Below, piece after piece: positions 44,862 to 52,948 of a stretch of DNA of 64,000 nt. How positions within the stretch are numbered: the first letter of the stretch is position 1; every line of letters begins with the position of its first letter. The stretch is from GCA-2746365 sp963711255 (GTDB lineage: Bacteria; Pseudomonadota; Gammaproteobacteria; SZUA-229): positions 108,816-172,815 of the forward strand of contig CAVQDO010000018.1 in the NCBI GenBank assembly GCA_963711255.1, read 5' to 3'. The notes under the pieces are model-generated. The model was not told the DNA's origin. It did no database searches and saw only the letters and a list, made by a program, of their open reading frames with translations. The translations under genes were made by a program, and so were the position numbers.

Positions 44862-45419
44862 ATGAACCTAAGCAACTACAGTTTTTCAATGCCCGCCAAA
44901 CTAATGCATATGGGGCTTGCCGTATTCGGCATCACTGCCTACCTCACTGCCGAAGGCGCAGAGCACAGCGATGGCGGTTTTGGCTACCAGCTGCATGCTT
45001 ACCTGGGCTTAACACTGATGGCATTTGTCCTGATGCGAGTCATTCGCGGTTATACCGGTTCAGCCGATATGCGATTCTCCAGCTGGTCACCATTTTCCAG
45101 GTCACAGTGGCTACAGGCTGTCGGCGATGTAAAAAACCTGTTGCGATTTAAACTGCCTGAGCACGGCATGCATGAGGGAATTGCCGGACTGGTGCAGGCC
45201 TTTGGCCTGATCATATTTGCCTGGATGGGCGCCACGGGTACGGCGCTTTATTTTATTAACGAAAGCACTAATGGAACACTTTATGAGCTATTTGAAGAAA
45301 CGCATGAAGTCGGTGAGAGCCTTATCCCGCTGTTTTTAATCCTGCATGTCGGCGCCGTTATTGCGCATACATTTACCGGTAACCCTGTGTGGAAAAAAAT
45401 GTGGAGCTTTGGCAAATGA
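44862..45419 (+). CDS. Cytochrome b561-type membrane protein
   Basis: The 185-aa protein has four membrane helices. His residues in PAKLMHMGLA, QLHAYLGLT and ILHVGAVIAHTF are candidates for two b haems. The layout fits the Ni/Fe-hydrogenase-b-type or b561 family that moves electrons across the membrane. Start ATG 44862 has GGAG upstream; an in-frame ATG 44850 is less likely. The next gene, a membrane LuxR protein, starts 52 bases later. Confidence 0.85.
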   Translation: MNLSNYSFSMPAKLMHMGLAVFGITAYLTAEGAEHSDGGFGYQLHAYLGLTLMAFVLMRVIRGYTGSADMRFSSWSPFSRSQWLQAVGDVKNLLRFKLPEHGMHEGIAGLVQAFGLIIFAWMGATGTALYFINESTNGTLYELFEETHEVGESLIPLFLILHVGAVIAHTFTGNPVWKKMWSFGK

Positions 45420-45471
45420 CATACCCAAATAACATGCCGATGATTTTGACGGGCTGATATAATTATCGCTT

Positions 45472-45942
45472 ATGAAAATACAGCATTATTTTTCAGCCGG
45501 CGTTCTTGTTTTGGCAGCGTTATTCTTTGCTTACGATATTATCAGTGACCTGAGTGTAGGCAGCGACAGCTACTTGCATATCATTGTTGAGATTATTGTT
45601 TGCCTTGCTATCACAGTGGTCCTGTTCCAGGAATTAAAACGCGTCACCTCACTTAAGAGTGCGGTATACAGTGAGAAAATGAAAACGGCCCGTCTCTCCG
45701 GCGAACTGTTTGAGGTGATGAATAAACAGTTTGGCGACTGGGGTCTGTCACCATCCGAGCATGAAGTCGCCTTGCTTCTGATCAAGGGCATGTCGATGAA
45801 AGAAATATCGGAAATGCGCCAGGTGAAGGAGAAAACCGTGCGCCAGCAGGCAACACAAATTTATGCCAAGTCCGGCTATGCCGGGCGTCATGAACTGGCT
45901 GCGCATTTCATTGAAGACTTGATGCTGGAAAAAGATAGGTAA
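45472..45942 (+). CDS. Membrane-anchored LuxR-type HTH protein
   Basis: The 156-aa protein has two membrane helices (about residues 8-25 and 34-52) and a cytoplasmic LuxR-type helix-turn-helix with LSPSEHEVALLLIKGMSMKE and VKEKTVRQQATQIYAKSG. No receiver domain is present. It may sense a membrane signal and regulate neighbouring genes. It follows the b561 gene and could control it. Confidence 0.85.
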   Translation: MKIQHYFSAGVLVLAALFFAYDIISDLSVGSDSYLHIIVEIIVCLAITVVLFQELKRVTSLKSAVYSEKMKTARLSGELFEVMNKQFGDWGLSPSEHEVALLLIKGMSMKEISEMRQVKEKTVRQQATQIYAKSGYAGRHELAAHFIEDLMLEKDR

Positions 45943-46014
45943 TCACATTCACCAAATTTCGTCCAGTGCGGATTTCCCTGCGGGGAGGGCGGAAAACAAC
46001 TTTCTACACTTTTA

Positions 46015-46374
46015 TCAATCATCAAACTCGGTATATTTTTTTGCATTGCCCCTGGCTTTGTCGACGGGATATTTCTCTTCGTTAACGGCAATTTTTTTCT
46101 TGGTCGCAGAGAGCAGGTCGATATCCAGTTTGTCTGCCATGCGTATTAAATAGATAAAGGTATCGGCGAGTTCGGATTCAACTTCCTGGCGTTTATTTTG
46201 CGGCAGGTTATTGCTCTGTTCTTCAGTGAGCCACTGGAAATGTTCGACTATTTCTGCGGCCTCGACACTCAGTGCCATCGACAGGTTCTTCGGTGAATGA
46301 AACTGGTTCCAGTCGCGGGCGTCGGCAAATTCGCGGATACGCTGTTTTAATGTTTCAAGATCGATATCGCTCAT
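46015..46374 (-). CDS. MazG-like nucleotide pyrophosphohydrolase
   Basis: The 119-aa protein from ATG 46374 is a one-domain MazG/RS21-C6-like enzyme with SVEAAEIVEHFQWL and ESELADTFIYLIRMAD, the Glu/Asp set for magnesium. It cleaves non-canonical nucleoside triphosphates to monophosphates. The open frame upstream to 46422 lacks family support. Confidence 0.88.
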   Translation of the reverse strand: MSDIDLETLKQRIREFADARDWNQFHSPKNLSMALSVEAAEIVEHFQWLTEEQSNNLPQNKRQEVESELADTFIYLIRMADKLDIDLLSATKKKIAVNEEKYPVDKARGNAKKYTEFDD

Positions 46375-46478
46375 CAGAGGTTCTGCCTGTCGGGTGGTTG
46401 GTTTATGCCTTGATGCTATCACAGCAATCTTTGTTAGTTTGCTTTCACTTTAAATAAAGCTGATTGGTAATTCCCTGG

Positions 46479-47316
46479 CTACTCGCCAACAAGTACCTCA
46501 CATTTAAAAAACGCGTGCTTATCGTCAGCCAGTGTTTGTAGCAGTTTTGGTAATAGTGAAGACATTTTTTCCATGAGTGTCCATGGCGGATTAATCACGA
46601 TCATGCCAGCAGCGGTCATTCCGCCATATTGTGTGTCTGCTTCCAGGGCTAATTCAAAACGCTGGATGTTTTTAATGCCGCTATTGATCAAACTTTTTTC
46701 CAGCTGATTGATCCGTGCTCTTTCCACCACTGGATACCAGATTGCATAAGTTCCCGTAGAAAACTTTTTATAGGCTTTTATAACCGTGTCGACAACCAGC
46801 TGGTAATCGGATTTAACTTCATAAGAGGGGTCGATTAAAACCAAACCTCTGCGTGATAACGGCGGCAGCAGTGCAAGCACGCCTTTAAGACCGTCTTCCA
46901 GTTTTACCCGCAGGCGTTTGTTACTGCCGATAGTTGTTGTTTAGCAGTTCGAAATCTGCCGGGTGTAATTCGTATAACCAGGCTTTGTCCCGGGCACGTA
47001 AAAACTTCCTGGCGATCAAGGGTGAGCCGGGGTAGTAATTTAAAGCGCCTGATTTATTGAAGCTGTTGATAATTTCAAAATAGCGGCAAAGTTCCGGCCA
47101 GTCTTCAGCGTTTAGCTTGCCGATGCCATTGCTGTATTCCTGCAGCTTGCTGGCCTGGTCAGATTCAAGATCATAGAGCCCGGCACCGGCGTGGGTATCA
47201 ATATAGTCGAAGGCTTTGTCTTTTTTAGTTAAATGCTGAAGAATTTCGATAACAACAATATGCTTGAGAACGTCGGCAAAGTTTCCTGCATGGAATGAGT
47301 GGCGGTAGCTTAACAA
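46479..47316 (-). pseudogene. rlmJ: 23S rRNA (adenine-2030-N6)-methyltransferase RlmJ, frameshifted
   Basis: The first frame starts MLSYRHSFHAGNFADVLKH, the RlmJ N-terminus, and runs to HPADFELLNNNYRQ. The second frame continues LRVKLEDGLKGVLALLPP and RRGLVLIDPSYE, which has the catalytic DPSY motif. Together they cover the whole family (about 278 aa). The shift lies near 46915-46925, and the total length is 3n+1. It is either a sequencing error or a young inactivation. Confidence 0.88.
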
Positions 47317-47431
47317 TGGATTTATCCGGTATGCATCAATGTTTATACAGGCTGTTTTTGCCTGTCAATGAAAGGTGTGTGTTATCGGTATACTTTTATA
47401 GCAATAGTACGCAGAGAGCAATTTTTTCAAA

Positions 47432-48214
47432 TCACCAGAGGGTTTCAAAGTTAATGGTGATAACCCCGTTTTCCGAATTTTCGTCCAGTACTTTGTAGCT
47501 GCCACCTTGCAGCGACTCTTTTCCGGCCAGTAATGCAACCTGTTTACTGGAAGCAATTTCACCTATCTTTTTAATCATCCAGTTTCGGGTTTGAAAATGG
47601 TCACCGTTTACCCTGGCAGACAAGGTACCTTTGCTGGTTTTATCGTTGTACTCATAGGCAACAACTTCAGTCGGGCTGGCGGTGCTGTTTTTACTGCTGC
47701 TAGCATTCGAGCGGGTATAAATAGCAACGCTTAATTCACCTTCGTTATCATATTGCCATGCAAAAGGGTCATTCATGGCGAAGTACAGCATGCCATAATC
47801 ATTTGCCTGGAATGTTTTGCTAATACCGATTTCAAAGGGAATACCATCATGACCCAGTTTTGCCATGAGTGCGCCACCGGTTATATACGGTATTTCAGCA
47901 CCAAAAAAGCTGTTGCCTTCACCGCCGCTCCATTGCAGTATGAGCGGTGCCGGGCTCCATTTTCCGGAAGCTTTGACGAAAACCTGTTCACCGTTATCGA
48001 TAAGTAAACCGCTTGACTGCCAGCTTTTATCGCCGGCAACGGTTATTTCCTGCGGCTTTAAAGAATCGATGCCCAGCGAGTTATCCGGCAATATTGTTAT
48101 CGCATTATTTTGCGGCGGCTTAACAGGGGCGCTGCCACAGGCTGTGAGAAAAGACGCCAGAATTATAGCCGGCAGGGCTGTCGATAATTGATTTTGAAAG
48201 AAAAAACTATTCAT
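47432..48214 (-). CDS. Lipoprotein with LecA/PA-IL-like beta domain
   Basis: The 260-aa protein from ATG 48214 (the frame is open to 48229) has a lipobox (AIILASFLTAC). A domain resembling galactose-binding PA-IL lectins follows, with GLLIDNGEQVFVKASGKW, GGALMAKLGHDGIP and YGMLYFAMNDPFA. The C-terminal part is of unknown fold. It is probably an outer-membrane surface or periplasmic protein. Similarity to the lectin fold is from pattern only. Confidence 0.65.
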   Translation of the reverse strand: MNSFFFQNQLSTALPAIILASFLTACGSAPVKPPQNNAITILPDNSLGIDSLKPQEITVAGDKSWQSSGLLIDNGEQVFVKASGKWSPAPLILQWSGGEGNSFFGAEIPYITGGALMAKLGHDGIPFEIGISKTFQANDYGMLYFAMNDPFAWQYDNEGELSVAIYTRSNASSSKNSTASPTEVVAYEYNDKTSKGTLSARVNGDHFQTRNWMIKKIGEIASSKQVALLAGKESLQGGSYKVLDENSENGVITINFETLW

Positions 48215-48490
48215 CTGTATATTCAGCATTCATTAAAGTGATACCAATATTACGATAATCTTCAGTTGGAATACACCGGGTATTCGTGCATCCTGTAATG
48301 GACTTTATCTAAAACATACAGGTGTGTCCAGATATGACCTGCCGCGGGGAGTGGGCATAATATTTATCACTGAAAATAAATAATGACGCAAATCAAGGAA
48401 TATAATTACACTCAAAGTATGATGGTCGGATATAGTGTGTGGATAAATATAGCTTGACCGAACATAGTTAAAATAAACTGGGAGTTTACA

Positions 48491-49453
48491 ATGACCGACG
48501 AAAAAAAGAGCACCGAAACTGAAGCTAATACGGCTGATGCTGCGCCTTACATGAAAACGAGCGAAAAAACGAAGGAAAAAAAGAACAAGTCTTTGGCACC
48601 GTTGATAATACTGGTGGTGGTAGCTGCTGCCCTTATTGTTACAACTATCTATAAATTTAATGAAGAGCGCGGTGGTTCAGCTGTGCAAGCAGACGCCGAG
48701 GAAAATTCCCAGGTAAATAGCCAGGATGATACGGTGGCTGCTGAATCCGCGTCAGCAACTATGATGCAGGCAACACAGAGTCAGGAAGCCCAGGATCAGG
48801 TAAACAATGGTCAGGCAAGCAAGGGACAGGCAACCCAGACGCAGTCAACTCAAGCGCCGGAAGCCCAGGTGCGGGTAGCCCAGGTACAGGCAAGTCAGGT
48901 GCAGTCAGCCAGGGTGAAGGAAACACCAGTGCAGGTAGCTAAGGTTCAGGAAGCCATGGTACAGGCAGCCAATCCGGGTCACAGGCAAAACAGGTATCGT
49001 CAACTCTGGAAGACCCGGCCAACAAAAATGGCAGATGCACAAGCGGTAAACACAGCTTCCAAACAAGCTCCATCTGCTAATGTGAATACAGATGAACAGC
49101 CTGTAGCATTGGCTCAGGCACAGTCTCAGTCTCGGGCCCAATCTCAGGCCCAATCTCAGGCTAGGGCTCAGGCTCAGCAACGGATGGCAAAAAATAAGGA
49201 AATGATGCAGCAGCGCCGCCAGGCATTTGAAAAAGAAATGCAGTTAAAACAGCAGGAAGTTAAAGCAATAATAGAAGCGCACCGGCTGGAAAGAGCGAAA
49301 ACAGTTGAAAGGCAAAAGGCAGAATATCAACGTTATAAGCAACTCCAGTTAGAGACAAAAGAAAAAGTACGCGCAATACAAAAACAAATTGACGAATTAC
49401 ATGCTGAGATGCGTAAGGTCATGCAAGAGTCTCGTCCGCAAAATAGACGTTAA
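48491..49453 (+). CDS. Membrane-anchored Q/A/V-rich repeat protein with coiled coil
   Basis: The 320-aa protein has a cytosolic polar start, a membrane helix (about residues 35-56) and an external part. This is rich in Gln, Ala, Ser and Val with short imperfect repeats such as VAQVQASQVQSARV and QAQSQSRAQSQAQSQARAQ. A long Lys/Glu/Gln-rich coiled coil ends it. Between about residues 160 and 182 the composition breaks (PGHRQNRYRQLWKTRPTK), while another frame there reads SGSQAKQVSSTLEDPANKN; this suggests two compensating frameshifts. The function is unknown. Confidence 0.6.
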   Translation: MTDEKKSTETEANTADAAPYMKTSEKTKEKKNKSLAPLIILVVVAAALIVTTIYKFNEERGGSAVQADAEENSQVNSQDDTVAAESASATMMQATQSQEAQDQVNNGQASKGQATQTQSTQAPEAQVRVAQVQASQVQSARVKETPVQVAKVQEAMVQAANPGHRQNRYRQLWKTRPTKMADAQAVNTASKQAPSANVNTDEQPVALAQAQSQSRAQSQAQSQARAQAQQRMAKNKEMMQQRRQAFEKEMQLKQQEVKAIIEAHRLERAKTVERQKAEYQRYKQLQLETKEKVRAIQKQIDELHAEMRKVMQESRPQNRR

Positions 49454-49495
49454 GCCATGTGCCTGTTGAGTGACTTGCACTTATCAGGCGTAAAC

Positions 49496-49540
49496 GGGCC
49501 GGTGGTAAACAGTTCTGGTTTATCACCGGCCCTTTTTTGT
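49496..49540 (+). terminator. Intrinsic terminator after the Q/A-rich protein gene
   Basis: GGGCCGGTGGTAAAC and GTTTATCACCGGCCC form a 15-pair stem with one G-T pair and a seven-base loop (AGTTCTG), followed by six T. It lies 43 bases after the stop. Confidence 0.93.
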
Positions 49541-49674
49541 TAATGGTTGCCTCGATATCACTAGTCGATAACTACTCGACTTCGTCTTCTCGGTAATTGC
49601 TGCTTACGCGATTCTTCCCACTGCGTAAATCTGGAAGTGTTACGATTGTTCATTATTGATTCCAGGAGAATAAT

Positions 49675-49980
49675 ATGCTCGTAACATTTACCACCGATGC
49701 CTATGCCGACATCACCATGTTTGGCGATGTCGCTCTCGCTTTGCTGAAAATGATGGGACATAGCGGAACCGTACCCAGCGCAATTGTGGCTACCGATGTT
49801 CCAGCCGCGCTGAGCCGGTTAACTGCCGCCATCGATGCGGTAAAGGTCGAGTCCGCAAAGGCAGCACCGCCGGCTGACGATGAGGATGAACCACAGGTAA
49901 GCATGGCTAATCGAGCCTTGCCTCTGATTGAGCTATTAACTGCCGCAGCAAAGGCAGGTAGTGATGTAATGTGGAAATGA
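49675..49980 (+). CDS. DUF1840 family protein
   Basis: The 101-aa protein begins MLVTFTTDAYADITMFGDVA and ends with LIELLTAAAKAGSDVMWK, the family features. An acidic stretch (PPADDEDEP) links the halves. The function is unknown. An SD-like CAGGAG precedes the ATG. Confidence 0.88.
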   Translation: MLVTFTTDAYADITMFGDVALALLKMMGHSGTVPSAIVATDVPAALSRLTAAIDAVKVESAKAAPPADDEDEPQVSMANRALPLIELLTAAAKAGSDVMWK

Positions 49981-50026
49981 GAATAAACCCGGAGCAGAAA
50001 TAATGGCACTAACCAGGTTGTTTTGT

Positions 50027-50057
50027 CGTCATTGCCGCGCTACCGCTCGCAATGACG
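50027..50057. repeat. Dispersed REP-like short repeat, copy A
   Basis: CGTCATTGC-13 bases-GCAATGACG is an inverted repeat with nine-base arms. Related sequences (CATTGCGAGCG...CGGCAATCTCA) recur at 52684-52714 and 55986-56015, and a half copy (GTCGCAATGACGA) at 58448-58460. All are intergenic. Confidence 0.7.
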
Positions 50058-50105
50058 GATGATATTAAAACTACTAATCAAAGCCACCACTCTTAAATCA
50101 AAACT

Positions 50106-50804
50106 ATGCTTCCTTCAAAATTATTAGGCACAGCCATCATCCCCAATAATGGGGGTGAACTAAGACTATCTCAGCGCGGGGATGATTTTTCAATTCATCT
50201 GAAAGGTTTACGTGGCGAGTTAATGAACAGTCGAATGCATTCCTCCGAGCTGGCGCTGGCTGAATTGGGTTGCGCTCATCTCAAGGGCAGGGAGAATGCC
50301 AGGGTGCTGGTCGGCGGCATGGGCATGGGTTTCACCCTGGCCGCTGCACTCAAAGCAGTATCACAAAGTTCGCAGGTAGTTGTTGCCGAACTGGTACCCG
50401 AAGTTATCGAATGGAATAAAGGCCCGCTGGGCGAATGTGCGGGCAGGCCGCTTGATGACAACAGGGTGCAGGTACATGTGGGTGATGTGGCTGAGCTTTT
50501 TATATTAAGGCAAGCCACATATGATGCTGTACTGTTAGATGTTGATAACGGTCCCGAAGGCTTTACCCAGGCCGATAATAACGATTTGTATTCAATGGAA
50601 AGTTTACAGGCGATACGAGACTCACTTCATCCGGGTGGCGTGTTAGCGATATGGTCAGCCTGGCACGATGAAAAATTTACCCGGCAACTGAAAAAATCCG
50701 GCTTCAAGGTAAAAGATAAAACCGTCAGGGCACATAAAGGCAAGGGTAGTCGTCATACGATTTACCTGGCCAGGAAAATACAGAAAGCTGCTAAGTCAAA
50801 ATAG
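50106..50804 (+). CDS. Spermidine-synthase-like methyltransferase-fold protein
   Basis: The 232-aa protein has a Rossmann fold with VLVGGMGMGFTLAAAL, AELVPEVIEWNKGPLG and DAVLLDVDNGPEGFTQ, as in spermidine-synthase-like proteins. It lacks the full N-terminal part of true polyamine synthases, so the substrate is uncertain. Confidence 0.8.
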   Translation: MLPSKLLGTAIIPNNGGELRLSQRGDDFSIHLKGLRGELMNSRMHSSELALAELGCAHLKGRENARVLVGGMGMGFTLAAALKAVSQSSQVVVAELVPEVIEWNKGPLGECAGRPLDDNRVQVHVGDVAELFILRQATYDAVLLDVDNGPEGFTQADNNDLYSMESLQAIRDSLHPGGVLAIWSAWHDEKFTRQLKKSGFKVKDKTVRAHKGKGSRHTIYLARKIQKAAKSK

Positions 50805-50871
50805 TAGAGAAAGGTGAAGTTTGATAAAGGCAGGCGTGTGAGCGCCGTCAGTTGTATTTTATTACTGGCAT

Positions 50872-50893
50872 AAAAAAAGCCTGCGAAGCAGGC
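50872..50893 (-). terminator. Intrinsic terminator of the DUF4332 gene
   Basis: On the minus strand GCCTGC-TTC-GCAGGC is followed by seven T. It lies 62 bases beyond the stop of the minus-strand DUF4332 gene. In the + direction it could also stop transcripts of the spermidine-synthase-like gene weakly. Confidence 0.8.
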
Positions 50894-50955
50894 CGTAATA
50901 TGCAGATCATAAATAGTGCCAGTCCATGGCAAAGTGATCCCTGATGGAGTCTTGC

Positions 50956-51363
50956 CTAGTGTGTAACCATTGGTTCCAGCGATTTAGCCTGATCAATCCA
51001 GCCTGATACAACAGTAGCGCTGGGTGATTTTTTGCATAAATGCTTTTGCTCATTAACTTCTGCCATTTTCACGGCAAGGTTTTCAGCATTACGGTTACGA
51101 AGTTCTTTCACTGTGTCCACGCCCGAGCCTTCAAGCAGTTCAGCAAACTGACCAGCGACACCTTTTATACGAAACAGGTCGCACATGTTTACCCACTTCA
51201 GTATGTTGGATTCACTGAGTGAGGTTTTTTCTGCTAATGCTTTTCGGCCTTTGCTGCTACAACCGGCCTCAAGTAATTTATCGGTAGTTTTAATGCCTGC
51301 CTGTAATAACAGCTCAGCAGATTTAGGGCCAATACCTTCTACACTTTCAATATTTTTTGACAT
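50956..51363 (-). CDS. DUF4332 helix-hairpin-helix protein
   Basis: The 135-aa protein has two helix-hairpin-helix-like units: VEGIGPKSAELLLQAGI near the N-terminus and RIKGVAGQFAELLEGSGV in the middle, as in DUF4332. It probably binds DNA or another nucleic acid without sequence specificity. The function is unknown. Confidence 0.82.
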   Translation of the reverse strand: MSKNIESVEGIGPKSAELLLQAGIKTTDKLLEAGCSSKGRKALAEKTSLSESNILKWVNMCDLFRIKGVAGQFAELLEGSGVDTVKELRNRNAENLAVKMAEVNEQKHLCKKSPSATVVSGWIDQAKSLEPMVTH

Positions 51364-51477
51364 AGTTAATTCCTGAATAATAGAGTTAATAAAATTTCAC
51401 GGAGCAGTATTTCTACTCGCCGTGCGTTACCCGCTTACAACAATGTTTGTTCCAGACTCATATTCACTGCTTGAGTT

Positions 51478-51810
51478 TTATTTGCCCAGAACCTTTTTTA
51501 CAGCGCCGACAATCGCCAGTAGTACGCCGCCGCCGACGCCGCCACCAGCCACGCTGCCTAGCACGCTGCTTAAATCCATACCGTTTTCACCGCTTAAATT
51601 CACACCTTCCAGGGCGCCGCCAAGATCCATGCCGCTACCTGTTGCCGAACCCAGCATTCCAATAATTTGGCCACCAATACCACCGCCGAGTATTCCGACT
51701 ATGGAGTTTCCAACTGTACCAAGTGAGAGGTTCTTCATTACTGCGCCAGCTGCATTTCCACCAACTGCTCCGCTTATCATCTGTATTATGATTGGTATCA
51801 GTGTTTCCAT
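51478..51810 (-). CDS. Gly-rich hydrophobic protein
   Basis: The 110-aa protein begins METLIPIIIQMISGAVGGNA and has many GGG and GxxG patterns (VGILGGGIGGQIIGMLG). It ends in a basic tail (VKKVLGK). It resembles small conserved proteins of unknown function with glycine-zipper-like helices. It likely inserts in a membrane. Confidence 0.65.
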   Translation of the reverse strand: METLIPIIIQMISGAVGGNAAGAVMKNLSLGTVGNSIVGILGGGIGGQIIGMLGSATGSGMDLGGALEGVNLSGENGMDLSSVLGSVAGGGVGGGVLLAIVGAVKKVLGK

Positions 51811-51955
51811 TGTTTTCCCTCTGTAATTTTTTGTTGTTCCAATAAATTGCAGGCAATATTCTGGAAAGGTGGTTATTGTTATCTATGGCTGCATAAGTAC
51901 GGCTTGTATACAGCTACCGCGCCGCCTTGGATATTTCGTTATATTTATCTCTGCG

Positions 51956-52090
51956 TTATGCGTTAACTTCTATCAGTAGAACCAGTACTTCAATTAAAAA
52001 CCAGATGGCAAGTACGCCACTCAGAATTAATAAACCAGTTACACCACTTATATAACAAGACCATTTGAATACATTGTTTACTGTGTGCAT
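51956..52090 (-). CDS. Small (44 aa) membrane protein
   Basis: A 44-codon frame from ATG 52090 to TAA 51956 has an excellent ribosome site (AAAGGAGGGCC). The protein begins MHTVNNVFKWSC and then has one or two hydrophobic helices (GLLILSGVLAIWFLIEVLVL), ending EVNA. Strong Shine-Dalgarno and a clean membrane helix argue that it is translated. I do not recognise the family. Confidence 0.6.
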   Translation of the reverse strand: MHTVNNVFKWSCYISGVTGLLILSGVLAIWFLIEVLVLLIEVNA

Positions 52091-52246
52091 GAGGCCCTCC
52101 TTTATTTGTTTGCATTTAGATTACTATTTGGCATCATTGATTCTGCAAAAACAATATGGCAACTGTTAAGCAATGTTAAATGTCAGGGTGCTGGTATTTG
52201 AAAATTGTGGTTAATAAATGGTCAGGTTTAGAATTAACGGGGTAAA

Positions 52247-52657
52247 ATGAAAAACGTATTTGTCTATGGTTCACTCATGTTCGATGATGTCTGGAACCGG
52301 ATAGTGCAGTGTCAATATGAAAAAAACACTGCAGTATTAGCGGGTTATAAGCGGCTATGTGTTAAAGGTAAAACTTATCCTGGCCTGGTGAAGACATTCG
52401 GATGTTCAGTCGAAGGCGTGGTTTATCTCAATGTATCTGCGCAGGATATACAACGACTGGACCGGTTCGAGGGCGAGTACTATAAAAAAATCCCGGTGGC
52501 GGTTTCATCTGAGGGCAGCCATGCGCTCGATGCTGAAGTCTACCTGTTCAGGCAGTCTTACAAACATTTGCTCGGTAATACGCCATGGGATCCGGACCAG
52601 TTTCAGACGCATCACCTTCGTCAGTTCATCACGAACTACGGTGGCTTTGGAGAGTAA
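52247..52657 (+). CDS. Gamma-glutamylcyclotransferase-like (AIG2/GGACT family) protein
   Basis: The 136-aa protein has the motif VFVYGSLMFDD at its start and the probable catalytic Glu in RLDRFEGEYYKK. It fits the GGCT-like fold that acts on gamma-glutamyl amines or dipeptides. The exact substrate is unknown. Confidence 0.88.
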   Translation: MKNVFVYGSLMFDDVWNRIVQCQYEKNTAVLAGYKRLCVKGKTYPGLVKTFGCSVEGVVYLNVSAQDIQRLDRFEGEYYKKIPVAVSSEGSHALDAEVYLFRQSYKHLLGNTPWDPDQFQTHHLRQFITNYGGFGE

Positions 52658-52683
52658 CCTGGGGCAGTCCGAGGTGTTTTTGT

Positions 52684-52714
52684 TGTCATTGCGAGCGGTA
52701 GCGCGGCAATCTCA
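52684..52714. repeat. Dispersed REP-like short repeat, copy B
   Basis: The sequence TGTCATTGCGAGCGGTAGCG followed by CGGCAATCTCA matches copy C closely and copy A in inverted form. The rest of 52658-52948 is AT-rich and holds no gene I can see. Confidence 0.7.
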
Positions 52715-52948
52715 TGCAGACGACTCAGCCGCTTAAAGAGATTCCATCGTTAGGTTCGTTTGTGTCAGAGCAAAACCAATTTCATACTATTTCCTCTGGC
52801 CCGAAAAATACCGGGTATTAAGATAAATTTACTCGTAATTTGATTTCAGACAATGTTTTATTAATCTTTTTTAATACTATGTTATGAGATGCATCTGATC
52901 TGATGCTGGGCTATCGAAGCATAAATCCTCGAATGGAGAAATACCTGG

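Noticed and set aside
49021..49030. The A-rich run in the Q/A gene as a programmed frameshift site
   Set aside because: The shift there would only restore a frame lost 55 bases earlier. No stimulating structure is visible and an indel error is simpler.
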